This document shows positions 35,974 through 45,968 of a DNA stretch of 64,000 nucleotides, in pieces. Positions within the stretch are counted from its first letter, which is position 1. Each line of letters opens with the position of its first letter. The stretch covers positions 62,001 through 126,000 of the forward strand of contig CBDDOJ010000001.1 of NCBI GenBank assembly GCA_965231865.1. Direction: 5' to 3'. Origin of the DNA: WTGA01 sp965231865 (lineage in GTDB: Bacteria > Pseudomonadota > Gammaproteobacteria > Arenicellales > Poriferihabitantaceae). The notes under the pieces are model-generated. The model was not told where the DNA came from. It did not search any database and saw nothing but the letters and a program-made list of their open reading frames with translations. The position numbers and the translations under genes were made by a program.

Positions 35974-38721
35974 TCAGACCGATGCGTCGACCCTTGCCGC
36001 ACAAAACTTGAATTCCGGAATCTTGCCAACGGGATCCAGTGCGGGATTCGTCAGCGTGTTGGCAGCCGCTTCGGCATAGCAAAACGGGATAAATATCATA
36101 TCATCCGGCACCGCAGGGTCCACCCTGGCAACCAGTTCGATGGCTCCCCGCCGGGTTGAAACGGTGATCCGTCCCCCGGGATTGACATTCAGCTTCTCCA
36201 GTGCCAGGGGGGACAGCGAAGCCACCGCCTCGGGCTCGATCTCATCCAGCACGCTGGCCCGTCGCGTCATCGCACCCGTATGCCAGTGCTCAAGCTGCCG
36301 CCCGGTGGACAGGATCATGGGGTATTCCTTGCTCGGCAGCTCATCCGGCGGGACCAGATCGGCGGGCACCAGTTTCCCCCGTCCGCTTGGCGTCGGAAAA
36401 CCATCGCCAAATACGATGTCATTGCCGGGAACATCTCCGGCATCGCAGGGGTACGTCACCGCACTTTCATTCACCAGCCGGTCCCAGGAGATGTTGTCCA
36501 AAGAAGGCATTACGCCAGCCATTTCCGTATAGATGTCTCCCGGGTGGCGGTAGTGCCAGTCCAGGCCCATACGCCGGGCGATTTCCTGGGTGATCCACCA
36601 GTCGGGACGGGCCTGTCCGGGCAACTCCAGGGCTTTTCGGCCCATTTGAACCTGCCGGTTGGTATTGGTGACCGTCCCGTCTTTTTCCGGCCAGGCGGAG
36701 GCCGGCAGCACCACATCCGCATAAAACGCGGTTTCGGTAAGAAACAGGTCCTGCACCACCAGGCACTCCAGCTTGGCCAGGGCATCCCGGGCATGCTGCA
36801 CATCCGGGTCGGACATTGCGGGATTTTCACCCATGACATACATCCCGGTAATTTCGCCCTCATGGACCGCATCCATGATCTCCACCACGGTTAAACCGCG
36901 TTTCGGGTCCAGGGACGTTCCCCAGGCATCCTCGAACCGGGAACGCAGGTCTGCATTTTCCACCAGCTGGTAATCCGGCAGCATCATTGGAATCAGCCCG
37001 GCATCAGACGCACCCTGCACATTATTCTGGCCCCTCAGCGGATGCAGCCCCGTACCCGGCCGTCCCACCTGGCCGGTGATCAATGACAGCGCAATCAGAC
37101 ACCGGGCATTGTCCGTGCCATGAACATGCTGGGAGATTCCCATTCCCCAGAAAATGATGGAAGCCCTGGCTTTCGCAAACGTCCGGGCCACCGTTTTCAG
37201 GGTGTCGGCATCAATCCCGCAGACCCGGGACATTTTTTCTGGAGAAAAATCCCGGAGATGCTTCTTCAGGTTTTCAAACCCTTCCGTATGTTTTTCCACG
37301 TACTCCCGGTCGTAAAGGGATTCTTCAATAATGGTATGCAGGATACCGTTCAGCATGGCCACATCCGTACCCGGCTTGAATTGCAGCATGTGGGTCGCAT
37401 GCCGTTTGAGCGAGGTCCCCCTTGGGTCCATGACAATCAGTGTCCCGTTTTTTGCCGCCTGTTTGAAAAAAGTGGCGGCAACGGGATGGTTGCTGACGGG
37501 GTTTGCACCAATGACCAGCACGCAATCCGAATCCTCCACGGCATTGAACGGAGCCGACACGGCCCCGGACCCAATTCCTTCAAGCAGGGCGGCTACGGAG
37601 GAGGCATGACACAGCCGGGTGCAGTGATCCACATTGTTGGTGCCAAATCCGGTGCGTACCAGCTTCTGGAAAATATAGGCTTCTTCATTGGAACACTTGG
37701 CGGAACCGAATCCCGCCAGCGCCTGGCTGCCCTGCTCTTCGCGAATGGTCCGCAGCCCGCTGGCGGCATGTTCCAGGGCTTCCTCCCAGCTTGCTTCCCG
37801 AAAGTGGGTCCAGGGATTGGCGGGGTCCAGGTCTGCCGTCCCGGTCTTTGTGGAGGGGTCTTTGCGAATCAGGGGAACCGTCAACCGGTGGGGATGCCTG
37901 ACATAATCAAAACCGAACCGACCCTTCACGCACAACCGGTTCCGGTTGGCCGGGCCCTCCCGGCCCTGTACGGCGACGATTTCATTCCCGCTGACCTGGT
38001 AGGTGATCTGGCACCCCACGCCGCAATAGGGACAGACACTGTGGGTTTCTTCCAGTTCATCACTTTTCCCGACCCCGTTTGCGTCCACCCGGGTGGCTTC
38101 CATCAAGGCCCCGGTGGGACAGGCCTGAACACATTCCCCGCACGCCACACAGGTACTGTTGCCCATGGGATCATCCTGGTCAAAGACAATCTTTGCGCCA
38201 TGTCCCCGGTACGCCATGCCAATGACATCGTTGACCTGGACTTCCCGGCAGGCGCGCACACAAAGGTTGCACTGGATACAGGCATCCAGCGCCACATGCA
38301 TTGCCGGATGGCTGGCATCGGCAGGAGGGGAAGATCTTTCCGGGAAACGGCTGTCGTGCACATTCAGCCGGTCCGCCCATTTCCACAGGTGGGAATCCGG
38401 GTCATGGGCAACTTCCCGGTCCGGCTGGTCTGCCACCAGAAGCTCCATCACCAGCTTCTGTGCAGTCACGGCCTTGGCCGTGTTGGTCCTGACGACCATG
38501 CCTTCGGTGGGGGTTCTCAGGCAGGAGGCGGCGAGCACGCGTTCTCCCTCGATCTCCACCATGCAGGCCCGGCAATTCCCGTCCGGCCGGTAATCGAGCT
38601 GGGGGGTGTAGCACAAATGGGGGATTTCCACGTCCCGGCGTCTGGCGACCTGCCACAGGGTTTCTCCCGGGGCCGCCTGGACCGATTCCCCGTTCAGGAT
38701 GAAATTGATTTCGTTCGACAT
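35974..38721 (-). CDS. fdsA: NAD-dependent formate dehydrogenase, molybdopterin alpha subunit
   Basis: About 915 residues. In order: N-terminal [2Fe-2S] ferredoxin domain (CRACMVEIEGER), two [4Fe-4S] clusters (CIQCNLCVRAC, CVACGECVQACPTG), the Mo-bisPGD domain cluster CPYCGVGC, the molybdenum-ligand Cys in DHCTRLCHASS (a cysteine enzyme, not selenocysteine), and the C-terminal molydopterin-binding domain. It oxidises formate to CO2 and passes electrons to the flavin subunit encoded upstream. The ATG at 38721 overlaps the fdsB stop by one base (TGATG). No fdhD/fdsC chaperone gene is in the immediate neighbourhood. Confidence 0.93.
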   Translation of the reverse strand: MSNEINFILNGESVQAAPGETLWQVARRRDVEIPHLCYTPQLDYRPDGNCRACMVEIEGERVLAASCLRTPTEGMVVRTNTAKAVTAQKLVMELLVADQPDREVAHDPDSHLWKWADRLNVHDSRFPERSSPPADASHPAMHVALDACIQCNLCVRACREVQVNDVIGMAYRGHGAKIVFDQDDPMGNSTCVACGECVQACPTGALMEATRVDANGVGKSDELEETHSVCPYCGVGCQITYQVSGNEIVAVQGREGPANRNRLCVKGRFGFDYVRHPHRLTVPLIRKDPSTKTGTADLDPANPWTHFREASWEEALEHAASGLRTIREEQGSQALAGFGSAKCSNEEAYIFQKLVRTGFGTNNVDHCTRLCHASSVAALLEGIGSGAVSAPFNAVEDSDCVLVIGANPVSNHPVAATFFKQAAKNGTLIVMDPRGTSLKRHATHMLQFKPGTDVAMLNGILHTIIEESLYDREYVEKHTEGFENLKKHLRDFSPEKMSRVCGIDADTLKTVARTFAKARASIIFWGMGISQHVHGTDNARCLIALSLITGQVGRPGTGLHPLRGQNNVQGASDAGLIPMMLPDYQLVENADLRSRFEDAWGTSLDPKRGLTVVEIMDAVHEGEITGMYVMGENPAMSDPDVQHARDALAKLECLVVQDLFLTETAFYADVVLPASAWPEKDGTVTNTNRQVQMGRKALELPGQARPDWWITQEIARRMGLDWHYRHPGDIYTEMAGVMPSLDNISWDRLVNESAVTYPCDAGDVPGNDIVFGDGFPTPSGRGKLVPADLVPPDELPSKEYPMILSTGRQLEHWHTGAMTRRASVLDEIEPEAVASLSPLALEKLNVNPGGRITVSTRRGAIELVARVDPAVPDDMIFIPFCYAEAAANTLTNPALDPVGKIPEFKFCAARVDASV

Positions 38722-40421
38722 CACAGGTCCTCCGGAAAATATTTCAGTACACAATTGATGGGGTTGCCAGCGGCCTGACCGAGTCCGCAAATCGAGGCAT
38801 CCGTCATCACCGTGCTCAGGTCCCTGAGCAGGGCTTCATCCCATTTCGGCTGTTCCATGATCTTTACCGCCTTTTCGGTACCGACCCGGCACGGCGTGCA
38901 CTGGCCGCAACTTTCATCCTGGAAAAACCGCATCAGGTTCAGTGCCGCGTCTTTCATGTTGTCCGCATCGCTGAAGACCACCACTGCCGCGGACCCGATA
39001 AAACAGCCATGCGCCTGAAGCGTCCCGAAGTCCATGGGAACGTCTCCCAGGGATGCCGGCAAAATCCCCCCCGATGCCCCGCCGGGTAAATATCCCTTGA
39101 AAGTGTGCCCTGCCTGCATGCCGCCGCAGTAGTCCTCAATCAGCTGGCGGATGGTGATGCCGGCCGGGGCCAGCTTGACACCGGGACGGTTGACCCGGCC
39201 CGAGACCGAAAAACTGCGCCAGCCCCTGGAACCATTGATCCCGGCCCCGGCAAACCACTCCGGTCCCTTTTCAACAATATCCCGGACCCAGAAGAGGGTT
39301 TCCACATTGTTTTCCAGGGTTGGACGGCCAAACAGCCCCACCTCGGCAACGTAGGGGGGGCGATTCCTGGGCAGACCCCGTTTGCCTTCAATGGATTCAA
39401 TCATGGCCGATTCCTCGCCACAGATATACGCCCCGGCCCCCCGGCGTATTTCAATCCTGACATGGTCGGCCAGCCCCGCTTCTTCGACTTTGCTGATTTC
39501 GGTCTTCAACAGGGAAATGATGGCAGGATATTCATCCCGCACATAAATATAACTGGCCTGTGTTCCCACCGCCCAGGCACCGATGAGCATGCCCTCGATG
39601 AAACGATGGGGGTCAGACTCCAGATAGAACCGGTCCTTGAACGTGCCGGGCTCTCCTTCGTCGGCATTGACTGCCAGCAGGCGCGGGCCTTCATAACTGC
39701 GAACGATATTCCACTTCCTGCCCGTGGGAAATCCGGCCCCGCCCAGTCCCTTCAGTTCAGACCGGTCCAGCTTGCCGATGATTTCTTCGGGAGTGATCTC
39801 CCCGGCCAGGCAGGCATTCAACAGTCGGTATCCACCCTCTTTCCGATACGCTTCCAGGTCAATGTAATCGGGGATGACAGCATGGAAATCCTCCTGCTCA
39901 ATCGCCTTGAGCACGGCTTCGGGACTGGCGTTGACAACATGGTGGTGACCGACTTCTGTTACCGGTACAGTTTCGCATCGCCCCATGCAGGGGGCCCGGA
40001 CAATGCGTACATCGGGCAACCCCGCGCCGGTGAGTGCCGACAAAAGGGTTTCGGCCCCGGCCAACTGGCAGGCGATACTGTCGCAGACCCGGACGGTGAC
40101 CGCAGGGGGCGGGGTTTCTCCTTCTTTCACCACATCAAAATGCGCATAAAAGGTGGCCGCCTCGTACACCTCGGTTTGTGCGAGTTTCAGCACGTCCGCC
40201 AAAGCGGCGATATGCGCACTGGACAGGTGGCCGTATTCATCCTGGATCAGATGGAGGTATTCGATCAGCATATCCCGCCTGTACGGATCCCCGCCCAGCA
40301 GGTTCTGCACTTCATCCCGGGCGGACGCGGCAACCTGTCTTCCCTTGGTGGATGCACTGGCTTTTTTCTTCCCTCTGCCGGGGTGCCCCCTTTTCATGAC
40401 TGCATGGATTTCAGCGCTCAT
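38721..40421 (-). CDS. fdsB: NAD-dependent formate dehydrogenase, fused FdsG-FdsB flavin subunit
   Basis: 566 residues. The first about 170 are NuoE/FdsG-like with a [2Fe-2S] Cys set (CDSIACQ ... APCMGRC); the rest is NuoF/FdsB-like with the NADH/FMN motifs GLGGAGFPTGRKW, NADEGEPGTFKDR, ICGEESAMIESIEG and the [4Fe-4S] SCGQCTPCRVG near the C-terminus. The subunit reduces NAD. In many FdsGBACD enzymes these two parts are separate genes. A basic Lys/Ser-rich N-terminal extension precedes the NuoE part. Upstream and translationally linked to fdsA. Confidence 0.92.
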   Translation of the reverse strand: MSAEIHAVMKRGHPGRGKKKASASTKGRQVAASARDEVQNLLGGDPYRRDMLIEYLHLIQDEYGHLSSAHIAALADVLKLAQTEVYEAATFYAHFDVVKEGETPPPAVTVRVCDSIACQLAGAETLLSALTGAGLPDVRIVRAPCMGRCETVPVTEVGHHHVVNASPEAVLKAIEQEDFHAVIPDYIDLEAYRKEGGYRLLNACLAGEITPEEIIGKLDRSELKGLGGAGFPTGRKWNIVRSYEGPRLLAVNADEGEPGTFKDRFYLESDPHRFIEGMLIGAWAVGTQASYIYVRDEYPAIISLLKTEISKVEEAGLADHVRIEIRRGAGAYICGEESAMIESIEGKRGLPRNRPPYVAEVGLFGRPTLENNVETLFWVRDIVEKGPEWFAGAGINGSRGWRSFSVSGRVNRPGVKLAPAGITIRQLIEDYCGGMQAGHTFKGYLPGGASGGILPASLGDVPMDFGTLQAHGCFIGSAAVVVFSDADNMKDAALNLMRFFQDESCGQCTPCRVGTEKAVKIMEQPKWDEALLRDLSTVMTDASICGLGQAAGNPINCVLKYFPEDL

Positions 40422-40425
40422 AGAC

Positions 40426-40455
40426 TCTATATTTTCGCTCTACATTGTTTTTCAA
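40426..40455 (-). promoter_or_regulatory. Predicted promoter of the formate dehydrogenase genes
   Basis: On the minus strand TTGAAA (40455-40450) and TATAGA (40431-40426) are 18 bases apart. The -10 box is only four bases before the fdsB ATG, implying a leaderless message or use of the internal ATG at 40397. Sequence match only. Confidence 0.35.
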
Positions 40456-40518
40456 TCGGCAAAATACGCGATCACACACTTCTTTGATGGCTGCGTGATG
40501 GTAAACCAGCGGGGTTGT

Positions 40519-41391
40519 CTAGCCAATCATTGATTTAAGGGTGCGGCCCAGCGTTGCGGGGGAATCCGCGACCGCAACCCCCGCACTCTTGAGCGCTTCA
40601 ATTTTATCGTCTGCCCCGCCCTTTCCCCCTGCGATGATGGCACCGGCATGACCCATTCTCCGTCCGGGAGGGGCCGTCACCCCGGCAATGAATCCGCAAA
40701 TGGGTTTTTTGGTTTTGCTCTGCCGGATAAAATCCGCCGCTTCCTCTTCCGCCGTCCCGCCAATTTCACCGATCATGATCAGGGAGTCCGTTTCCGGGTC
40801 TGCCAGAAACAACTCCAGGCAATCAATGAAATTCGTGCCATTCACGGGATCGCCGCCGATGCCAATACAGGAGGTCTGTCCCAGTCCTTCTGCAGTGGTC
40901 TGGGCAACGGCTTCATAGGTGAGGGTTCCAGACCGGGAGATAATGCCCACACTGCCCTTGCGGTGAATGTGCCCGGGCATGATGCCAATCTTGCATTCAT
41001 CCGGTGTGATGACCCCCGGGCAGTTCGGGCCGACCAGCCGGGTCGGGGATTTTTCCAATGCCCGTTTTACCCGGATCATGTCCAGCACCGGCACGCCCTC
41101 GGTGATGCAGACCACCAGCTGGACCCTGGCATCAATGGCTTCCAGGATCGCATCCCCGGCGAACGCAGGGGGCACGTAAATCACGGACGCGTTCGCCCCG
41201 GTCCGGGTCACCGCCTCGTCCACCGTATTGAATACCGGTAGGCCTAGGTGAACCTGGCCCCCCTTGCCGGGGGTCACACCGCCGGCCATTTTCGTACCGT
41301 ATTCGATTGCCTGTTCGCTGTGGAATGTCGCCTGGGAACCGGTAAAACCCTGACAGATCACGGTCGTATTCTTATCCACCAAAATTGACAT
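40519..41391 (-). CDS. sucD: Succinate-CoA (or malate-CoA) ligase, alpha subunit
   Basis: 290 residues, the ADP/GDP-forming ligase alpha subunit. CoA-binding region QGFTGSQATFHSEQAI and YGTKMAGGVTPGKGG lie at the N-terminus; the phosphorylated active-site His is in the GFIAGVTAPPGRRMGHAGAI segment near residue 246. It makes succinyl-CoA (TCA cycle) or malyl-CoA (serine cycle) depending on the partner. Its ATG overlaps the sucC stop by one base. The nearby formate and folate genes make a C1 role possible, but no other serine-cycle gene is in the window. Confidence 0.93.
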   Translation of the reverse strand: MSILVDKNTTVICQGFTGSQATFHSEQAIEYGTKMAGGVTPGKGGQVHLGLPVFNTVDEAVTRTGANASVIYVPPAFAGDAILEAIDARVQLVVCITEGVPVLDMIRVKRALEKSPTRLVGPNCPGVITPDECKIGIMPGHIHRKGSVGIISRSGTLTYEAVAQTTAEGLGQTSCIGIGGDPVNGTNFIDCLELFLADPETDSLIMIGEIGGTAEEEAADFIRQSKTKKPICGFIAGVTAPPGRRMGHAGAIIAGGKGGADDKIEALKSAGVAVADSPATLGRTLKSMIG

Positions 41392-42560
41392 TAGCCTGCC
41401 TCCGAGACTGCCTGAACCACTTTGCGGGCGGCATCGCCCAAATCATCTGCCGAAACAATCGGCAACCCGGAATCGGCAAGGATCTGTTTCCCCCTGCCCA
41501 CGTTGGTTCCTTCCAAGCGAACCACCAGGGGAACATCCGGTTTCACTTCCCGGGCCGCTGCAACAATCCCCTCGGCAATCACATCGCAGCGCATGATTCC
41601 GCCAAATATGTTCACCAGGATCCCCTTCACATTGGGGTCCGACAGGATGATCTTGAATGCGACGGTGACCCGTTCCGTGGTGGCCCCGCCCCCCACATCC
41701 AGGAAATTGGCCGGCGAACTGCCGTACAACTGGATAATATCCATGGTTGCCATGGCCAGCCCGGCCCCGTTCACCATGCAGCCGATGGAGCCATCCAGCT
41801 TGATGTAGTTCAGGTCATGTTCACTGGCTTCGACTTCCGCCGGGTCTTCTTCATCCTGGTCCCGCAGTGCCTGGACGGTTGGCTGGCGATACAGCGCATT
41901 GCTGTCAAAATTCATTTTCGCATCCAGCGCAATCATCTCCCCGGCCCCGGTCAATACGAGGGGGTTGATCTCCATGAGGCTGGCATCCAGCTGGTTGAAC
42001 GCACGGTACATCCCCATCAGAAACGTGACGGCGGAACGGACCTGGTTCCCGGAAAGCCCGAGCCCGAAAGCCAGCTTCCTGGCATGGAAGGGCTGCAGCC
42101 CGGTGGCCGGGTCAATCATCACCTTGAGTATTTTTTCCGGGGTGTTCGCCGCCACCTCCTCGATGTCCATCCCCCCCTCGGTGGAAGCGATGAGGGTGAC
42201 CCGGCTGGACCCGCGGTCCACCAGCATCCCGAGATACATTTCATTTGCGATCTCACATCCTTCCTCAATGTACAGCCGTTTGACCTCCCTGCCTTCAGGA
42301 CCCGTCTGATGGGTCACCAGCTGCATACCCAGAATGTCCCCGGCCGCCGACTTCAGTTCTTCCAGGGATTTGACCACCCGGACCCCGCCGCCCTTGCCCC
42401 GCCCCCCTGCATGGATCTGGGCCTTGACTACCCAGACCGGGCCACCGAGTTCTCCGGCCGCTTCCATCGCTTCGTCCACGCTGAAGGCAACGTGACCTCT
42501 GGGCACCGCTACCCCAAATTCAGCGAGAAGGGACTTTGCCTGATACTCATGAATGTTCAT
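41391..42560 (-). CDS. sucC: Succinate-CoA (or malate-CoA) ligase, beta subunit
   Basis: 389 residues with an N-terminal ATP-grasp domain (HEYQAKSLLAEFGVAVP, VVKAQIHAGGRGKGGGV) and a C-terminal CoA ligase domain (GCMVNGAGLAMATMD, NFLDVGGGA, VNIFGGIMRCDVIA). The segment EINPLV carries a metal-binding residue of the family. The sequence is somewhat intermediate between SucC and malate thiokinase MtkA; I keep the SucC name. Upstream of and overlapping sucD; followed upstream by pyruvate kinase in the same direction. Confidence 0.93.
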   Translation of the reverse strand: MNIHEYQAKSLLAEFGVAVPRGHVAFSVDEAMEAAGELGGPVWVVKAQIHAGGRGKGGGVRVVKSLEELKSAAGDILGMQLVTHQTGPEGREVKRLYIEEGCEIANEMYLGMLVDRGSSRVTLIASTEGGMDIEEVAANTPEKILKVMIDPATGLQPFHARKLAFGLGLSGNQVRSAVTFLMGMYRAFNQLDASLMEINPLVLTGAGEMIALDAKMNFDSNALYRQPTVQALRDQDEEDPAEVEASEHDLNYIKLDGSIGCMVNGAGLAMATMDIIQLYGSSPANFLDVGGGATTERVTVAFKIILSDPNVKGILVNIFGGIMRCDVIAEGIVAAAREVKPDVPLVVRLEGTNVGRGKQILADSGLPIVSADDLGDAARKVVQAVSEAG

Positions 42561-42654
42561 AATAATTGGTTCCGATCCGGTCCGGGCCCGGATTATACAA
42601 TAATTCAGGTTTCACGGATGCATCGGAACGAACCCATTGTGCCCGGTCAGAGAA

Positions 42655-44076
42655 TCAGACCCGGGCGATATGAAGCAGGTTGGTGGTGCCCGATGTCCCG
42701 AAAGGCAGCCCCGCCGCAATCACCACCGCCTGCCCGGGCCGGGCAAATTTTTCCCGCACGGCGATATCCGTGGCAACGTTGATGACATCCATGACCCGTG
42801 CATTCTCGCTGGCGACATCCACGGTCACCGCATACACCCCCCAGGCCAGTGTCAGGTATCTCGCAGTTTCAATAAACGGCGTCAAACTCAAAATCGGTGC
42901 ATGGGGGCGCTCCCGGGCGGCCCTCAAACTGGTACTGCCGGAAGCCGTATAGGTCACGGTTGCCGCCGATTCCAGGATATTCGTCACGCGCTGCAGGCTG
43001 TTGCAGATGGCATCTGCCGTGGTGGAATGCGGATCGGGTCTCTGCGCATCCAGAATCGCCCGGTATGCGGAATCCCCTTCCACCTCACTGATGATGCTGT
43101 CCATCATCCTCACGGACTGGACCGGATACTCTCCCGCGGCGGATTCTGCGGAAAGCATGACCGCATCGACCCCATCATAGATGGCCGTGGCCACATCCGA
43201 CGCTTCGGCTCTTGTCGGCACCGGTGCATTGACCATGGAATCCAGCATATGCGTCGCAATCACCACGGGTTTGCCTGCGCTCCGGCAACGGCGTATGATC
43301 TCCTTTTGCACCACCGGGACTCTCTGCGGCGGCAATTCCACTCCCAGGTCCCCCCTGGCCACCATGATCCCGTCACACAATTCCAAAATGCCATCGATTT
43401 TCATCCAGGCAGAGGGTTTTTCCAGCTTGACCAGTATTTTCAGGTTTTCCCCGACGAGGCGACGCAGTTCCCGTACATCGTCCGGCTGCTGCACAAACGA
43501 CTGGCCCACCCAGTCCACACCCAACGTCAGACCATACTCCAGATCCGCCCGGTCTTTCTCCGTGATCACCGAGATCGGCAGGATCACGCCCGGCACGTTG
43601 ACGCCCTTGCTGTCACGGATGTCCCCCCCGACAATGACCCGGGTTTCCGCATGGGCCTGCCCACACCCGGTGACCTGCAGCCGGACCCGCCCATCGTCGA
43701 TCATCAGGTCACTGCCGACCGAAAGTGCCTCGAAAATCTCCGGGTGAGGCAACTGCACCCGGTCCTGATTACCGGGTGCCGCCTCCATATCCAGCCTGAA
43801 GGGATCTCCTTTGGCCAGAGTGATCGGACCATTTTCAAACCGACCGAGACGCAATTTCGGACCCTGTATGTCCATCAGGATACCGATGGGCCGTCCGGTC
43901 TCCTGTTCGATACGGCGTATGATGTCCACCCTTTCCGAGTGGTCGTCATGGCTGCCATGGCTGAAGTTGAGACGAAAGACATCGACTCCCGAATGAAACA
44001 GTTCCTCGATCACTTCGGCGGTTGAACTGGACGGTCCCAGGGTCGCCACTATTTTTGCTTTTCGGTTTCGCCGCAT
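42655..44076 (-). CDS. pyk: Pyruvate kinase
   Basis: 473 residues, complete. It converts phosphoenolpyruvate and ADP to pyruvate and ATP. Characteristic segments are KIVATLGPSSSTAEVIEEL and FRLNFSHGSHDDH at the start, the catalytic Lys region LVKLEKPSA, the metal-binding MVARGDLGVELP, and AVMLSAESAAGEYP. A minus-strand ATTATA-complement -10 box (TATAAT) lies at 44109-44114. It is the first of the leftward metabolic genes leading to sucCD and the formate dehydrogenase. Confidence 0.96.
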   Translation of the reverse strand: MRRNRKAKIVATLGPSSSTAEVIEELFHSGVDVFRLNFSHGSHDDHSERVDIIRRIEQETGRPIGILMDIQGPKLRLGRFENGPITLAKGDPFRLDMEAAPGNQDRVQLPHPEIFEALSVGSDLMIDDGRVRLQVTGCGQAHAETRVIVGGDIRDSKGVNVPGVILPISVITEKDRADLEYGLTLGVDWVGQSFVQQPDDVRELRRLVGENLKILVKLEKPSAWMKIDGILELCDGIMVARGDLGVELPPQRVPVVQKEIIRRCRSAGKPVVIATHMLDSMVNAPVPTRAEASDVATAIYDGVDAVMLSAESAAGEYPVQSVRMMDSIISEVEGDSAYRAILDAQRPDPHSTTADAICNSLQRVTNILESAATVTYTASGSTSLRAARERPHAPILSLTPFIETARYLTLAWGVYAVTVDVASENARVMDVINVATDIAVREKFARPGQAVVIAAGLPFGTSGTTNLLHIARV

Positions 44077-44499
44077 ATTTCACTACCCGTGCCGGTCATA
44101 TTGCCGTCATTATAGCCCTTTGCAGGACTCCAATCGTCCTGCTTTTCGACCTCCTGCAAAAATCAGATTCAAGATTTGCGGTGTGCCAAATGCTGCTGTA
44201 CCGCCTGTACCGGCATGATGAGTTGAGTTTTCATGAACCCGGATACGGCATCGCAGACCTGGCCATGGACTTTTCCTACCCAGCCAACGACCCCCGCTAT
44301 GAAGACTGGATTGCAGTTGCAATCGGACAGCCGGTTTCTGCACAAAAAAGCAATCCGGGAATTTTTCTTAGGGTCCCTGCCCCGGATTATTTCCAGTATT
44401 TTTCCTTTCGGAACGGTACAATTTGCAGTGCCCCGTCAACCGGGCAATGCACGGCCCCTTCGCGGGGGCAATTGAAAACTTCAACTTAAATCCAGGACA
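44077..44499. other. Intergenic region between pyk and the PLP enzyme
   Basis: 423 bases carrying both divergent promoters. A TATAAT box for pyk is on the minus strand at 44109-44114. A long overlapping plus-strand frame has no recognisable domain. Nothing else was identified. Confidence 0.5.
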
Positions 44500-45687
44500 A
44501 TGAAAAATCGAGGTATTCAGACCGTCGCCATTCACGGCGGGGAAAAACCGGATGGCAAGACCGGGGCATCGGCGCCCAACATTGTCATGTCCAGTACGTT
44601 TGTTGTGGACGAACCCATGAGTTTTTCCGCCACCAACATCGATGACGATTCCCCTTATGTCTACACCCGCTGGTCCAATCCAACCATCCGTCAACTCGAA
44701 GAAAAACTGGCACTGCTCGAAAATACCGAAGATTGCCTGGCACTGGCTTCCGGGATGGCGGCATCCACCGGCGTACTGCTGACCCAGTTGAACCCGGGGG
44801 ACCATTTGATTATCAGCAATACCAATTATCCCGGGACCGCGGAACTGGCCCGGGATCACCTTCCGGCCAGAGGGGTGGACGTAACCCCCGTGGACACTTC
44901 TGACCTGGCCAGTGTCGAAAATGCTATGCGGCCCAACACCCGGATGATCTGGGTCGAAACCCCTTCCAACCCGCTGTTGCGCATTACAGACATCGCGGCC
45001 GTGGCCAAAATCGCCCGAAGCAACCAGGCACTGCTTGCCGTCGACTCCACCTTTGCTACCCCTATCGGGACCTGTCCAATCGATCTGGGAGCTGACCTGG
45101 TCATTCATTCCCTGACCAAATACATTGGCGGTCATGGCGATGCACTCGGCGGTGCGATCATTGGCGGCAAGGCGTTAATTTCATCGCTTCGGGGAGACGG
45201 AGTACTGCATTATGGCGCCACCATCAGCCCATTCAATGCCTGGCTCATCATGCGCGGTGCAGCGACGCTGCCCCTGCGCATGAAGGCACACCAGGAAAAT
45301 GCCCTGCAGGTGGCGGATTATCTCCATGCCCATCCCCGGGTGGAAACGGTCCTGTATCCCGGACACCCCTCGCACCCGTCCCACGAACTGGCCAGGACGC
45401 AGATGAACAATTTTTCCGGCATGCTTTCCTTTCGGGTCAAAAATCCCCGCAAAACCGCCGAAGCATTCATGCAGGGCCTGCAGGTGGTGCATTATGCCGT
45501 CTCGCTGGGCCACCACCGAAGCCTGATCTACCTCCTGGAAACCAAGGACCTGATTGAATCCTCCTACCGGCTGGAGGGAAGCGACCTGGAGGCCTATCGT
45601 GCACTGGCGGGGGATGGTCTCTTCCGGTTTTCAGTGGGACTGGAAGATGCCTCCGACATTATCAACGATCTGGACAAGGTGCTTTGA
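44500..45687 (+). CDS. Cys/Met metabolism PLP-dependent lyase
   Basis: 395 residues, the cystathionine gamma-synthase / methionine gamma-lyase family. PLP-binding features include YTRWSNPTIRQLEEKLA, LASGMAAS, ETPSNPLLRITD and the Schiff-base Lys in HSLTKYIGGHGDALGG near residue 207. The C-terminal region has SLGHHRSLIYLLET. Both methionine gamma-lyase (methanethiol release) and cystathionine gamma-lyase fit; the usual R-x-GNPT reads RWSNPT. It stands alone. In a DMSP-demethylating cell a methanethiol-linked role is possible but not shown. Confidence 0.82.
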   Translation: MKNRGIQTVAIHGGEKPDGKTGASAPNIVMSSTFVVDEPMSFSATNIDDDSPYVYTRWSNPTIRQLEEKLALLENTEDCLALASGMAASTGVLLTQLNPGDHLIISNTNYPGTAELARDHLPARGVDVTPVDTSDLASVENAMRPNTRMIWVETPSNPLLRITDIAAVAKIARSNQALLAVDSTFATPIGTCPIDLGADLVIHSLTKYIGGHGDALGGAIIGGKALISSLRGDGVLHYGATISPFNAWLIMRGAATLPLRMKAHQENALQVADYLHAHPRVETVLYPGHPSHPSHELARTQMNNFSGMLSFRVKNPRKTAEAFMQGLQVVHYAVSLGHHRSLIYLLETKDLIESSYRLEGSDLEAYRALAGDGLFRFSVGLEDASDIINDLDKVL

Positions 45688-45968
45688 CAGCGTGGCCAGC
45701 CGCCGCATCAGACACCATCCGCCTGGCGCTTTGGACTGGAAAACCATGCCGACCAGACCCGGCAAGACAGGGGGCAGGAACGACCGGATCATTCTTGTGC
45801 AACCCGGGTGGACAGGGCCCGTTCCATGTTAAAATCGAGACCGTCCGGGTCATTCGGCGGTTACCGAGCAACCTTCACACTGCCACCACATTCTGCATAC
45901 CTTCGCGTCGATTCCGCAGACCGGATTGTTAACAATATCAACCCATTTTATTTTGCATTCCCACAATC

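Noticed and set aside
37120..38778. Very long plus-strand open frame opposite fdsA (also 39105-40487, 41385-42782 and 42637-44025)
   Set aside because: They are antisense to well-recognised fdsA, fdsB, sucC and pyk genes and have no domain of their own.
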